Below, piece after piece: positions 52,145 through 60,572 of a DNA stretch of 64,000 nucleotides. The notes beneath the pieces are model-generated. The model searched no databases and was not told the origin of the DNA. It saw nothing but the letters and a program-made list of their open reading frames with translations. The stretch spans positions 496,001 through 560,000 of the forward strand of contig JAVKCG010000009.1 in the NCBI GenBank assembly GCA_040222875.1, in the 5' to 3' direction. Made by a program: the position numbers and the translations under genes. The stretch comes from JAJCYL01 sp040222875. GTDB lineage: Bacteria > Bacteroidota > Bacteroidia > Cytophagales > Cyclobacteriaceae. Each line of letters starts with the position of its first letter. The stretch's first letter is position 1.

Positions 52145-54589
52145 TTAATCATCGAGGCTATTCAATAACTGTTCCAAACTATATTCATCCTGCACCAAAA
52201 CCTCCCGGGCCTTGCTACCTTCAAAGGCGCCAACGATACCCGCTGCCTCTAACTGGTCTATTAACCTTCCGGCCCTATTATAGCCCAATTTCATTTTCCT
52301 CTGAATTAATGAAGTACTCCCTTGCTGATGTGATACTATTAACCTGGCAGCCTCGTCAAATAATGCATCCCGCTCTGATAAATCTACCTCCCCTACACTT
52401 GAGTTGTCGTCATCCCCAGAAAATTCCGGTAGCTGGTAGGCTGAATCATAGCCCCGCTGTGCGCCCACATACTCGCAAAGTTTATCGACCTCCGGGGTAT
52501 CAATAAAAGCACACTGCAGCCTGATAACATCTGAGCCGCTTGAAAGCAACATATCCCCCATGCCCACAAGTTGTTCGGCCCCACCGGTGTCCAGGATCGT
52601 TCTTGAATCGATCTTGGAAGTAACCCGAAACGACAGCCTTGCCGGAAAATTTGCCTTGATCACCCCCGTAATTACGTTGACGGAAGGTCGCTGAGTGGCG
52701 ATAACCAGATGAATCCCAATGGCCCTTGCCAACTGTGCCAGCCTGGCAATTGGTGCTTCAACCTCTTTTCCCGCCGTCATCATTAAATCAGCAAGTTCGT
52801 CAATTACCAACACGATATAAGGCAGAAACCTGTGCCCTTGATTCGGGTTTAGCTTACGCTTGATGAACTTTTCGTTGTACTCTTTAATATTTCTACATGC
52901 GGCATCTTTCAACAAGTCGTAGCGGTTGTCCATCTCAATGCACAGCGAATTGAGCGTATACACCACTTTTTTGGTATCTGTAATAATAGCCTCATCAGAA
53001 TCAGGCAGCTTGGCAAGGAAGTGGCGCTCAATGGTATTGAAAATGGTGAGTTCCACCTTTTTAGGATCAACCAATACAAACTTTAACTGTGAAGGGTGCT
53101 TTTTGTAGATAAGGCTGGCAAGCATGACATTGAGCCCAACAGATTTACCCTGACCTGTTGCCCCCGCCATTAATAGGTGGGGCATTTTGGCGAGGTCGGT
53201 CATGAAGACTTCATTCGAGATCGTTTTACCGAGGATTACTGGTAAAGCGGCCTCACTCTTCATGAATTTCTCAGTAGTAATGAGTGAGCGCATACTCACC
53301 ATTTCACGGTTCTTGTTAGGCACCTCAATACCGATGGTTCCCTTTCCTGGTATTGGTGCAATTATCCTGATACCAAGTGCTGCCAGGCTCAAGGCGATAT
53401 CATCCTCAAGGTTTTTGATTTTGGAAATCTTAACCCCTGCCTCCGGCACTATTTCGTAAAGGGTAACTGTAGGCCCAATTGTGGCCTTGATGCTGGAAAT
53501 GCCAATTTTGAAATTGATGAGCGTCTCAACAATCTTGTTTTTGTTCTCCTCCAACTCATCCTTTGTCACCTGCACCTTTTTCTCCGGGTATTCATTCAGC
53601 AGCTCAGGTGTTGGGTATTTGTAAGAGCCCAGGTCTAGCGTAGGGTCATAATTTTCAAGGTTTTCTGATTTCACTTCCTCTACCGCTTCCTCTATTTCCA
53701 GGGACATGTCTTCCTCTTTTTCAGGTTCCTCCGGAGTTGGTGGTTCACTTTCATCAGGTGCAGCTTCGCTGATCTCTAATTCCAGTTCATCTACATCCGC
53801 TTTCTTTTTAGGCTTTGGTGGTTCAGTTCCTTCAAAAACAATTTCTTTCAATACCTCATCAATTCGTTTGTCATCCTCATCTTCAGGCTCCTCTGTTTGT
53901 GAGCTGATCACTGCTGGCTTTGCACCCTCGTCATCCGGTTCTTCCTCATCTTCTTCGGTGGGCTTAGTGTCATTTCTTGCTAAACCCAGCACTTCAGTGA
54001 TATTGAAAAAGTAGATGTTGAACACTACAAAAAGGAAGCCCAGTAAAATGAATGCGCCCCAACCAAAAATACCATCGAAGAGTATGGCCAGTTCATAGCC
54101 TATACCGCCAGACAGAAATCCCCATTCACTGAATTCGTCAGAGGCAATTAAGAAATTACCGGTAAGGATGCTTATCCAGAAAAGGAAAAAGATTACGAAT
54201 AAACTGCTCCTTTCAAGGGGCAAAAGGCTGGTGCCAGACAAGTAGCGAAACCCCATTACAAACAGTATTGGTGGGATCAAGAAAGATGCGATGCCGAACC
54301 ATTTAAATACAAATAAGTTTGATAAATAGGCGCCTGCCAGCCCAAGCCAGTTTTCCGTTTCAAGTCCGGCCAACCTTACGCCCACTTCACCGATGGATGA
54401 AACCACACTTTGATCGGCTTTGCCTGTAAAAAGAAAAGAGATCATGGCGGTAAGCATAAAGAGGCTGAAGCCCACCAGAAAGAACCCGGCTACCAGAATA
54501 AAGCGGCGGTCATTAAATAACTTGATGTTGAGTTTAGGAAGGGAAACCTTCTTTTTAGCAGCTTTGGTTTTGTACGTATTCTTGGCCAT
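52145..54589 (-). CDS. ftsK: FtsK/SpoIIIE DNA translocase
   Basis: 814 residues: four N-terminal membrane helices (to about 195), an acidic Glu/Pro-rich linker (200-320), the FtsK alpha-beta motor with Walker A GATGQGKSVGLN and Walker B LVIDELADLM, and the C-terminal gamma winged helix (SLIQRKMKLGYNRAGRLIDQ). It pumps chromosome DNA and activates dimer resolution at the septum. The downstream lolA-like gene shares the transcript. Two accessory genes are inserted upstream. Confidence 0.95.
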   Translation of the reverse strand: MAKNTYKTKAAKKKVSLPKLNIKLFNDRRFILVAGFFLVGFSLFMLTAMISFLFTGKADQSVVSSIGEVGVRLAGLETENWLGLAGAYLSNLFVFKWFGIASFLIPPILFVMGFRYLSGTSLLPLERSSLFVIFFLFWISILTGNFLIASDEFSEWGFLSGGIGYELAILFDGIFGWGAFILLGFLFVVFNIYFFNITEVLGLARNDTKPTEEDEEEPDDEGAKPAVISSQTEEPEDEDDKRIDEVLKEIVFEGTEPPKPKKKADVDELELEISEAAPDESEPPTPEEPEKEEDMSLEIEEAVEEVKSENLENYDPTLDLGSYKYPTPELLNEYPEKKVQVTKDELEENKNKIVETLINFKIGISSIKATIGPTVTLYEIVPEAGVKISKIKNLEDDIALSLAALGIRIIAPIPGKGTIGIEVPNKNREMVSMRSLITTEKFMKSEAALPVILGKTISNEVFMTDLAKMPHLLMAGATGQGKSVGLNVMLASLIYKKHPSQLKFVLVDPKKVELTIFNTIERHFLAKLPDSDEAIITDTKKVVYTLNSLCIEMDNRYDLLKDAACRNIKEYNEKFIKRKLNPNQGHRFLPYIVLVIDELADLMMTAGKEVEAPIARLAQLARAIGIHLVIATQRPSVNVITGVIKANFPARLSFRVTSKIDSRTILDTGGAEQLVGMGDMLLSSGSDVIRLQCAFIDTPEVDKLCEYVGAQRGYDSAYQLPEFSGDDDNSSVGEVDLSERDALFDEAARLIVSHQQGSTSLIQRKMKLGYNRAGRLIDQLEAAGIVGAFEGSKAREVLVQDEYSLEQLLNSLDD

Positions 54590-54686
54590 GGATTTTCAAC
54601 GCACAAATGTAGGGATTAGTGGTGGATGTTGATACGAATGGTTAAATGTAATCTATCCCGTTTTTACTAGAGGTAAGCCAACAAGC

Positions 54687-55811
54687 CTAGCCTTCCTCAG
54701 ATTCCAGAAGCCAAGCCAAATCCTTAATTATTTTTTCTTCCGAATAATTTCGGTTATTCATTTTTTCAATAAACTTCTCACTTGGAGTAATTCCGATATC
54801 CGCCAAATGATCAGGCGTATTCTTAACAATTGCCCAGTCAAGGAAGTAACTGATCAGGGTTCCATCTTCATTTCTCTCTACAATCTTATCATCACCCCAC
54901 CATATTTGTCCAGCACTGAAGAATGAATTGTAATAAATCATTGTTTGTTCATGATTAGATAGTTGAGCTCTAACAGTTTTTATATATGAATACTTTACTT
55001 GCTTGTCTTTCTTAATATCTCGATCAAAAGTTGTCAATACTACAAATTTTAAAAGTTGATATAAATGTCTAAAATAGTGACCAAGTTTAGCTGAATAACC
55101 ATCAAATGGAAAATAATCAACCATCAAATTATATGATTCTGGATCGTCATTAACTTTCAATATTGAATATCCATCTCCATTGTTGTTCGTTTTTTTTGAA
55201 CCAAATTGCTTATCTCTAATTTCCTTAAGTTTTTTGATACATTTAGTTAGAAAACTGGTGCTGACATTGTGTGGAGGTAACTGATTCTGCTTTACTGGAC
55301 CTCGAGAAACGCCATAAAAAAATAATGTATAGGCGAGATTTAATTGTTTGTCAATATCAATATTTTTCACGAGTGCCTTCCTTGAATCATCTGTGTCCCA
55401 AATAATCTTTTCTTCATCAATCACGAAATAGATGAATTTGAATTCGAGATACATCATTATAAAAGCTTTTCGACCAAAATGTTTATTGGCAATCTCTATT
55501 TCATTGACATTGTCTTTGTGCAATCTGAGCAACTCATAAAACTTAGTCTCAAACCGGTCTCTCTCAATATCTTTCCTCAACTGTTTATTAGCTTCAAATT
55601 GAACATAGAACGCTAAAAAAGTTAGAACTACACCAAAAAATCCTATGAAGGGAGCTGTGATACCTCCAATTGTATCCCCAATTGCACCATCTTTTAAGCT
55701 AAATGAGTATTCCGGAAACCATGGCTGAGTGAATAAATAAGGTGCTAGAATAAGAGATAATCCAAAGAGGAGGAGAGCATAATAGAACCAATGAGGTAGT
55801 TTAAAATCCAT
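54687..55811 (-). CDS. Putative phage abortive-infection membrane protein (PutAbiC-like)
   Basis: 374 residues from the ATG at 55811; a TTG three bases before is less likely. Two N-terminal membrane helices (WFYYALLLFGLSLILAPYLF; APFIGFFGVVLTFLAFYVQF) precede a helical cytoplasmic part. The segments GHYFRHLYQLLKFV, TVRAQLSNHEQTMIYYNSFF and WAIVKNTPD fit the putative phage abortive-infection (AbiC) family. It is the second gene of a two-gene operon inserted upstream of ftsK. A defence role is inferred from family and context. Confidence 0.75.
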   Translation of the reverse strand: MDFKLPHWFYYALLLFGLSLILAPYLFTQPWFPEYSFSLKDGAIGDTIGGITAPFIGFFGVVLTFLAFYVQFEANKQLRKDIERDRFETKFYELLRLHKDNVNEIEIANKHFGRKAFIMMYLEFKFIYFVIDEEKIIWDTDDSRKALVKNIDIDKQLNLAYTLFFYGVSRGPVKQNQLPPHNVSTSFLTKCIKKLKEIRDKQFGSKKTNNNGDGYSILKVNDDPESYNLMVDYFPFDGYSAKLGHYFRHLYQLLKFVVLTTFDRDIKKDKQVKYSYIKTVRAQLSNHEQTMIYYNSFFSAGQIWWGDDKIVERNEDGTLISYFLDWAIVKNTPDHLADIGITPSEKFIEKMNNRNYSEEKIIKDLAWLLESEEG

Positions 55812-55839
55812 CAATCACATTCGAAAATTAAATCATTAA

Positions 55840-56742
55840 TCATTCATTGTCAGTTCCTAAATAACCAGCATAAGCAACGATTGAAAGTGTTATGGTATAT
55901 ATAATCTCAGCCTTAAACTTTGAAAAATGTCCAATAGACGGGTAATGATGAGCCTTATTGGTTAATCCGTATGTTTCTTTTTGAATTGTGTCCAGCCAAT
56001 TCAAAGTGCTCTCTGATAATTTTGATATCCACTTCAATTCTGTGCCACTGCTGAATAACTCTTTCCAACTTTTTATATTCTCTCTAATAGGTTCCAACGC
56101 ACTACGACAATGAGCAACCGCTTTGTCATAATCACCATTCTGAATATACTCTTGGGACTGAGTGAGTTCATTTAGTATTCCTTCATATTCTTCGGGTATA
56201 AGCCCATTGACATCTGGAATAAACATTGATTTAAATCCCATTATTCCCAATTGGGGTTGAATTTTCTCATTCCATGTAGAATAAGGAATTTTGATTCTTA
56301 GCTCTCCATTTCCAATTTCATATGATGTTACGAAACTAATTGCGTTGCCGTCCTGGGTTTGAAAAGAACTTAGCATAGATATCTGTAAGTTCAATTCAAT
56401 TCGACACTCTAAATCTTTCTTAATTGGTCGATTTTGCACAAATTTAGCTAATGTATTAGGGGTCATTGGAAAATCAATTACCAACCCCACTTCATGTGGA
56501 GATGATATTTTCCTATCGCTAAGTTTAAGACTGGTTGAAAGCTTTCCCATTTCAGAAATGCTTAGACCTGATTCTATACCAGTAATTATAAAAGGTTGAA
56601 ATTCTCGTTCATTACTACCTGTAAAATTTATAAAGATAGGAACGGCTAGCATTGGATAAGTCTTCCCATTCTTACCAATTATTTGATCTATATCGGAAGT
56701 AATCCGGTAATTGTAATGTTGTATTCTCAAGTAATCAGACAT
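55840..56742 (-). CDS. Unrecognised partner of the PutAbiC-like protein
   Basis: 300 residues, no signal peptide. The first 170 form a beta-rich region (MLAVPIFINFTGSNEREFQP; RIELNLQISMLSSFQTQDGN). About 195-300 is helical (YIQNGDYDKAVAHCRSALEP; ESTLNWLDTIQKETYGLTNK; AEIIYTITLSIVAYAGYL), with an AHHYP stretch in place of a clear HEPN RxxxxH motif. I do not recognise the family. It starts the operon that ends with the PutAbiC-like gene (28-base gap), suggesting the proteins work together. Confidence 0.6.
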   Translation of the reverse strand: MSDYLRIQHYNYRITSDIDQIIGKNGKTYPMLAVPIFINFTGSNEREFQPFIITGIESGLSISEMGKLSTSLKLSDRKISSPHEVGLVIDFPMTPNTLAKFVQNRPIKKDLECRIELNLQISMLSSFQTQDGNAISFVTSYEIGNGELRIKIPYSTWNEKIQPQLGIMGFKSMFIPDVNGLIPEEYEGILNELTQSQEYIQNGDYDKAVAHCRSALEPIRENIKSWKELFSSGTELKWISKLSESTLNWLDTIQKETYGLTNKAHHYPSIGHFSKFKAEIIYTITLSIVAYAGYLGTDNE

Positions 56743-56799
56743 ATTTAATTCTAACTATTTAAAGCTAAACTTAATTAAACCTAGTAAGACGTTGTCAAA

Positions 56800-56909
56800 A
56801 GTCTGCCTACACTTTCTTCAATATCTGCATATACTTTCCTAAAAATGTGCGCACACTTTCTTAAAAGTTCGCCCACACTTTTCTTCCAGCTAGCCCAAAC
56901 TTTCTTTGG
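56800..56909. repeat. Five-unit 22-bp tandem array (iteron-like)
   Basis: Five contiguous 22-bp units start at 56800, 56822, 56844, 56866 and 56888. The consensus is agTctGCcCAcACTTTCTTaaa. G6, C7, A10, A12, C13, T14-T16 and T19 are invariant. A degenerate sixth unit (GC and TTT only) may follow at 56910. The period of 22 is not a multiple of 3, so it is not coding. It lies 58 bases upstream of the defence operon and 199 bases before the HU-type gene. Confidence 0.85.
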
Positions 56910-56941
56910 CTTCTGCTTTGGTTTGTTAAATTATGATAAAA

Positions 56942-56992
56942 TGTGTGATTTTACACAAAATATTTGTTTATAAAAGCAACGTTTTGCAAAAC
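56942..56992. promoter_or_regulatory. Two dyads upstream of the HU-type gene
   Basis: TGTGT-GATTTT-ACACA (56942-56957) and the perfect 12-bp palindrome GTTTTGCAAAAC (56981-56992) lie in the AT-rich segment between the iteron array and the HU-type gene at 57108. Either could be a protein-binding site. The rest of 56743-57107 shows no gene; the last 115 bases hold a CCGG/CCGG mini-hairpin (57044-57057). Confidence 0.35.
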
Positions 56993-57107
56993 AAATGCGT
57001 TAGTAATACTACAGGTTGTTTAAAGCTTTTCACCTCCTGAAATCCGGATAACACCGGGAGCTCCCACCCTTTTAAAATTGTTGTTTAACCCTTTAAATCA
57101 TTGAATT

Positions 57108-57527
57108 ATGTCTATAATGTTTAAAACCATAAGCCGTGGTGAGCCGGGAGTGGCTGGCGGCGGCACTACCAAGTACTACCCCACAATTGTTCGTGAAAGA
57201 AACGTTGATTTCAGGCGTTTTATCAAGCAAATAGCTGAGTTAAATACCGTAAATACTGCAGATGTATATGCTGTAATTGATAGCATGCTCCAGCTACTTA
57301 CCAGGCATCTTAGTCAGGGCCGCAATGTTGAACTGGGCCACCTGGGCAATTTCAGCATCAGCTTGAAAACCGAGGGCTCAGACACCCCCGAAGAAGTTGG
57401 TCGAAATAAGATCATTGGCACCAAGGTGCTCTTCAGGCCCAGCCTGGAAATGAAGGAGATGCTGTCGGGTGTTTCGTACAAGAAGGTCGATAACCCTGAT
57501 TTGGTTACTCCACCGCAGGCTGCTTAA
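57108..57527 (+). CDS. HU-related histone-like DNA-binding protein (Bacteroidetes type)
   Basis: 139 residues. The N-terminal tail (FKTISRGEPGVAGGGTTKYY) precedes an HU/IHF-like fold: RRFIKQIAELNTVNTADVYA, then VELGHLGNFSISLKTEGS, where HU has the arm strand, and LFRPSLEMKEMLSGV at the end. It has the longer form typical of Bacteroidetes (HU_rel, HU-HIG type). It should bend or wrap DNA; whether it binds the adjacent 22-bp array is unknown. A strong hairpin terminator follows. Confidence 0.85.
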   Translation: MSIMFKTISRGEPGVAGGGTTKYYPTIVRERNVDFRRFIKQIAELNTVNTADVYAVIDSMLQLLTRHLSQGRNVELGHLGNFSISLKTEGSDTPEEVGRNKIIGTKVLFRPSLEMKEMLSGVSYKKVDNPDLVTPPQAA

Positions 57528-57553
57528 TTTCTCACAATACCATTTATGATGCG

Positions 57554-57580
57554 AGGCTGTCGAAAGGCAGCCTTTGGTAT
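57554..57580 (+). terminator. Hairpin terminator with GAAA tetraloop
   Basis: AGGCTGTC-GAAA-GGCAGCCT forms an 8-bp stem (one G-U pair) closed by a GNRA loop, followed by TTGGTATTTG. The T-run is interrupted, so termination strength is uncertain. Confidence 0.65.
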
Positions 57581-57747
57581 TTGATGCCTCTCACAATTTT
57601 TCTTAATCCCCTAAACAGGACGTCATATAATATTCTGACCGACCTCATTTATCTCAAAAGCAGTTAATTAAAATGCATTCCTATCAATCAAATATTAACA
57701 TAACCTCACAATTTAGTAACTTAGATTTCCAGCTTCGATGCCACGCT

Positions 57748-58620
57748 ATGATGAGAGATTCTCTGATACTCTTCCTGATTTTTAATGCCTCAATTTTAGT
57801 TGCCCAGAAGGATGCAGACATCTATTTGTTTGACATCAACCTTGGAAATGCACCGGAAATCTCAGACCCTGTTAATATCACCAACAGGCCTGGAAATGAC
57901 GGCGACCCAATATTCCACCCCAATAATAAAAGCCTCATTTATTCCCGGCAGTCCTATTCGGGTGATGCCGATATTTATCGGTACGATATTAAAAAGAAGC
58001 AACATCATCAGTTGACCTTTACAATTGAGCGGGAGTCTACCCCGCGGTTATCATTTGATAGCAAAGACCTGACAGTAATTGTGGAAGATCAGGTTGGGGA
58101 CAAACACCTGAGCTCAATGCCGCTGGATGGCGGGTCGCCTCAGTCCATTTTGGACATCGAAGACCCCATTAGTGATTTTACATGGTGCGGTGAATACCTA
58201 TTGGCAGCCTATTCTGCCGAGGCCCAGGTACTACACCTGGCCAACACTCTTACCAATGGCAGCGAAACTACTGTTAGCGGGAAATTTGGCAGCACATTTC
58301 AATACATACCTTTTGATAACAGCCTTTATTATGTGGATGTATCATTTGCGAATGGCCTGCTCAAGAAGATGACCCTTGACGACTATCAGTCTAAAACAGT
58401 TACCCCGGTAATTGGGGAGGCCGACCTGTTCATCATTACTTCCGAGGGGGCTATTTTGTTAGGTGATGGTCACTCTTTGTATTACCTGGAGCCTTCTGAT
58501 AGAAACTGGTCGTTCGTTGCCAATCTCAACGAATACGGCATTGAACGCTTTAATCGAATGGCACTCGATAATGCTGAAAGGAAATTGGCCTTAGTTGCTG
58601 TGATAGATGAAGGGGAATAA
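57748..58620 (+). CDS. TolB-like beta-propeller secreted protein
   Basis: From the ATG at 57748 the protein is 290 residues with signal peptide MMRDSLILFLIFNASILVAQ. An upstream ATG at 57673 would add a hydrophilic leader and overlaps the likely -7 box TAACTTAG near 57716. The body has WD40-like/TolB repeats (PGNDGDPIFHPNNKSLIYSR, DADIYRYDIKKKQHHQLTFT, SMPLDGGSPQSILDIEDP). It is a periplasmic or extracellular binding protein by fold. It abuts the facing gene with no gap. Confidence 0.78.
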   Translation: MMRDSLILFLIFNASILVAQKDADIYLFDINLGNAPEISDPVNITNRPGNDGDPIFHPNNKSLIYSRQSYSGDADIYRYDIKKKQHHQLTFTIERESTPRLSFDSKDLTVIVEDQVGDKHLSSMPLDGGSPQSILDIEDPISDFTWCGEYLLAAYSAEAQVLHLANTLTNGSETTVSGKFGSTFQYIPFDNSLYYVDVSFANGLLKKMTLDDYQSKTVTPVIGEADLFIITSEGAILLGDGHSLYYLEPSDRNWSFVANLNEYGIERFNRMALDNAERKLALVAVIDEGE

Positions 58621-59427
58621 TTAAAAAACCTTCACAATATCCAGGGAGCTCTCTTTTGGCAGCGGTTCGTATTTCGAATTTTTAAAACTGTAAAAATGTA
58701 CCCCCATAATGAGTAGAAGCCCTGTAGAATCTGAGACTCCCAGTCCGTTGTTCACAGAAAGCTGTGATGTCATTGGCTGTACGGGAATTTTCAGTATAGG
58801 AAGCATGGGGCTATAAAAATCAGATTTCTTGCCGTGTGCCTTTTTGCTGATTGGCCTATAACCCTGATCCTCATCAAACTCGTAATCGGATAAGGTAATT
58901 AATTGACTGTATAACTTGAAGTGAGTTGCCTCTTTTGGGGCTTTCAATTCTTGTATCGGAACAAAAGCCGGGAAATGAATGATCAGGTGGCCACGGTTGG
59001 TGCTCTGCTTGATAAAATACTTGCACTTAAAAGTTTCGTGATAGGGTCGTTTGCTGTTAAACTCAAAACCACTTAATGTTTCTCCAAACTTGCTGAAAAG
59101 AACGGCATGGCTACCGGCCTCTTTTCTACCATGCTTGGCTATTGTTCTAAACTTGGCTTTTAATCGATTGCCGACATAGCTCTCACAAATATTCGCAATT
59201 CCATTTGTAAATGAACACTTAACATCACGGGTAAGATTGGCAACAGTTGCCGTCAAATCCATTTTAGATAATGAGGCATCCGAGAGGATTTCTGAACTAA
59301 CACTCCCGCCGCTCATCGGCGATGTAGAGTTTTCTGATGAGAAAGATAAGTTGCTGTTTTTACTGTGAAATTCAATAGCTTCTGGTAAGCGATTTGTGCT
59401 GGGGTTGAGATCCGAAGTTCTGGCCAT
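58621..59427 (-). CDS. Conserved hypothetical protein
   Basis: 268 residues, no signal and no membrane segment. A Ser/Asn-rich start (LNPSTNRLPEAIEFHSKNS) is followed by a basic stretch (RLKAKFRTIAKHGRKEAGSH). Several strands come next (GHLIIHFPAFVPIQELKAPK, ATHFKLYSQLITLSDYEF), and the end is GLLLIMGVHFYSFKNSKYEP. It resembles unnamed Bacteroidota proteins of similar length that I have no function for. Its stop touches that of the propeller gene. Confidence 0.6.
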   Translation of the reverse strand: MARTSDLNPSTNRLPEAIEFHSKNSNLSFSSENSTSPMSGGSVSSEILSDASLSKMDLTATVANLTRDVKCSFTNGIANICESYVGNRLKAKFRTIAKHGRKEAGSHAVLFSKFGETLSGFEFNSKRPYHETFKCKYFIKQSTNRGHLIIHFPAFVPIQELKAPKEATHFKLYSQLITLSDYEFDEDQGYRPISKKAHGKKSDFYSPMLPILKIPVQPMTSQLSVNNGLGVSDSTGLLLIMGVHFYSFKNSKYEPLPKESSLDIVKVF

Positions 59428-59711
59428 TTTTCGGGGTTGATTAATGCGTTATAAATGTTCCTATTAAGTACTCAAAATATTCTCAAGTTTTCATTAATGA
59501 CCAATTCGGTAAACAACTTAGGATCAGTCACTAAAAGCAAGCTTTGAATATGCTAAAAATTTCGGAGGATGCCAAACTTACAATGGCAATATTTCACCTT
59601 TCCCGTCAATAGATTTGCAATTAAGAGCATTACCTATAATTGAGTATTAAGTTTTTAAGAAATGCCTATACTAATCAGCTGTTTTGGCGTTTGGTACATA
59701 AGTTTGAGAAC

Positions 59712-59936
59712 GTGATCAGATTAATACTTATAACACTGCTGGTAAGTCCATTGGTATTCTCCGGATGCAAAACCGGTAACAACATAAAAACAGTGAAGCC
59801 AAGAACTCATTCACGGTTCTATAAGCCGCGGTTTGATAGACATAAAAAGCGAACAAAGAAAGTACGGTTAAGGGCTGCTTTGTTCCAACTCAATGGAAAG
59901 TCCATACAATTCGAAGAATTCCTGGTACGCACTTAA
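59712..59936 (+). CDS. Small basic lipoprotein
   Basis: From the GTG at 59712 the protein has 74 residues and a lipoprotein signal VIRLILITLLVSPLVFSGC. A TTG at 59640 would place 24 extra residues before it, so I favour the GTG. The mature part is strongly basic (RTHSRFYKPRFDRHKKRTKK). Its last 69 bases overlap, tail to tail, the gene at 59868-60467. No function known. Its small size and odd start make it uncertain. Confidence 0.55.
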   Translation: MIRLILITLLVSPLVFSGCKTGNNIKTVKPRTHSRFYKPRFDRHKKRTKKVRLRAALFQLNGKSIQFEEFLVRT

Positions 59937-60467
59937 TAAAGACCTGCCCAGTTGTTCGGCAATACCTATTTGCATAAGGTTACTTCTGGTTCTGGCCAAC
60001 ACATTTTCATCCATTTGCATGTATGGATCCGTCATTTTTGAAAAATACCCAAAGCCAAATTCATTAAATACATCTTGCACTATATATAGTTGTGAAATGT
60101 CCATTACTACTTCAGGATCCATGTATACAATAGCTTGAGTAAGGTTGGCAGTGCTCCAGGCAGTTTTATTAAGTACTGGTTGAGAGTAGCCAAAATAGAA
60201 CTTCTGAACCTCATGCCCCCGTTCCAAAGAATCTTCAATGGTTTTGAGGACTGTTAAACGTATCTCGAAATCCAATATTCCTGAATCCAACTCCACCGCA
60301 TTTTGCCTCAATTCAGTTAATATATTCTCATATGCCTGTTCTGCTAATTGTTCATTCTTATGGTTTTCACGCCAGGCATTCAGGCCCAATGCCAGTAAAA
60401 CTGCAAAGACGACAGAGGCCATCTCCATCAGCAGTAGTTTGAAACTCATTTTCTTCTTCTTTTTCAT
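59868..60467 (-). CDS. Single-helix membrane protein, hypothetical
   Basis: 199 residues: a basic start (MKKKKKMSFKLLLMEMASVV), one membrane helix (VVFAVLLALGLNAWRE, about 18-32), then a helical domain (YENILTELRQNAVELDSGIL; LYIVQDVFNEFGFGYFSKM). It resembles a group of unnamed Bacteroidota proteins with the E-x-x-S-V-V-F-A-V-L-L-A-L start. Function unknown. Divergent from ggt. Confidence 0.65.
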   Translation of the reverse strand: MKKKKKMSFKLLLMEMASVVFAVLLALGLNAWRENHKNEQLAEQAYENILTELRQNAVELDSGILDFEIRLTVLKTIEDSLERGHEVQKFYFGYSQPVLNKTAWSTANLTQAIVYMDPEVVMDISQLYIVQDVFNEFGFGYFSKMTDPYMQMDENVLARTRSNLMQIGIAEQLGRSLLSAYQEFFELYGLSIELEQSSP

Positions 60468-60524
60468 TAAACCCGCATTGTGACTGGCAATAAAATTATA
60501 CAGAATTTCATGCTATCAACAAGT

Positions 60525-60554
60525 TTTGACAACTTACAAAGCATTGTATCTTGG
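60525..60554 (+). promoter_or_regulatory. Bacteroidetes-type promoter of ggt
   Basis: TTTG at 60525-60528 and TATCTTGG at 60547-60554 (consensus TAnnTTTG) are separated by 18 bases, the usual spacing. Transcription would start near 60561, just before the ATG at 60573. This excludes the upstream ATG at 60480. Confidence 0.55.
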
Positions 60555-60572
60555 AAGAAAAATCCAATCGAA

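Noticed and set aside
53706..54014. Ser-rich plus-strand frame inside ftsK
   Set aside because: It mirrors the acidic Glu/Asp/Pro-rich linker of FtsK on the minus strand, and no start signals or family features are seen.
56800..56909. CRISPR array
   Set aside because: The 22-bp units are contiguous with no unique spacers, they are diverged, and no cas genes are present.
60480..60572. Upstream start for ggt
   Set aside because: It lies upstream of the predicted transcription start and would hide the lipoprotein signal that begins at 60573.
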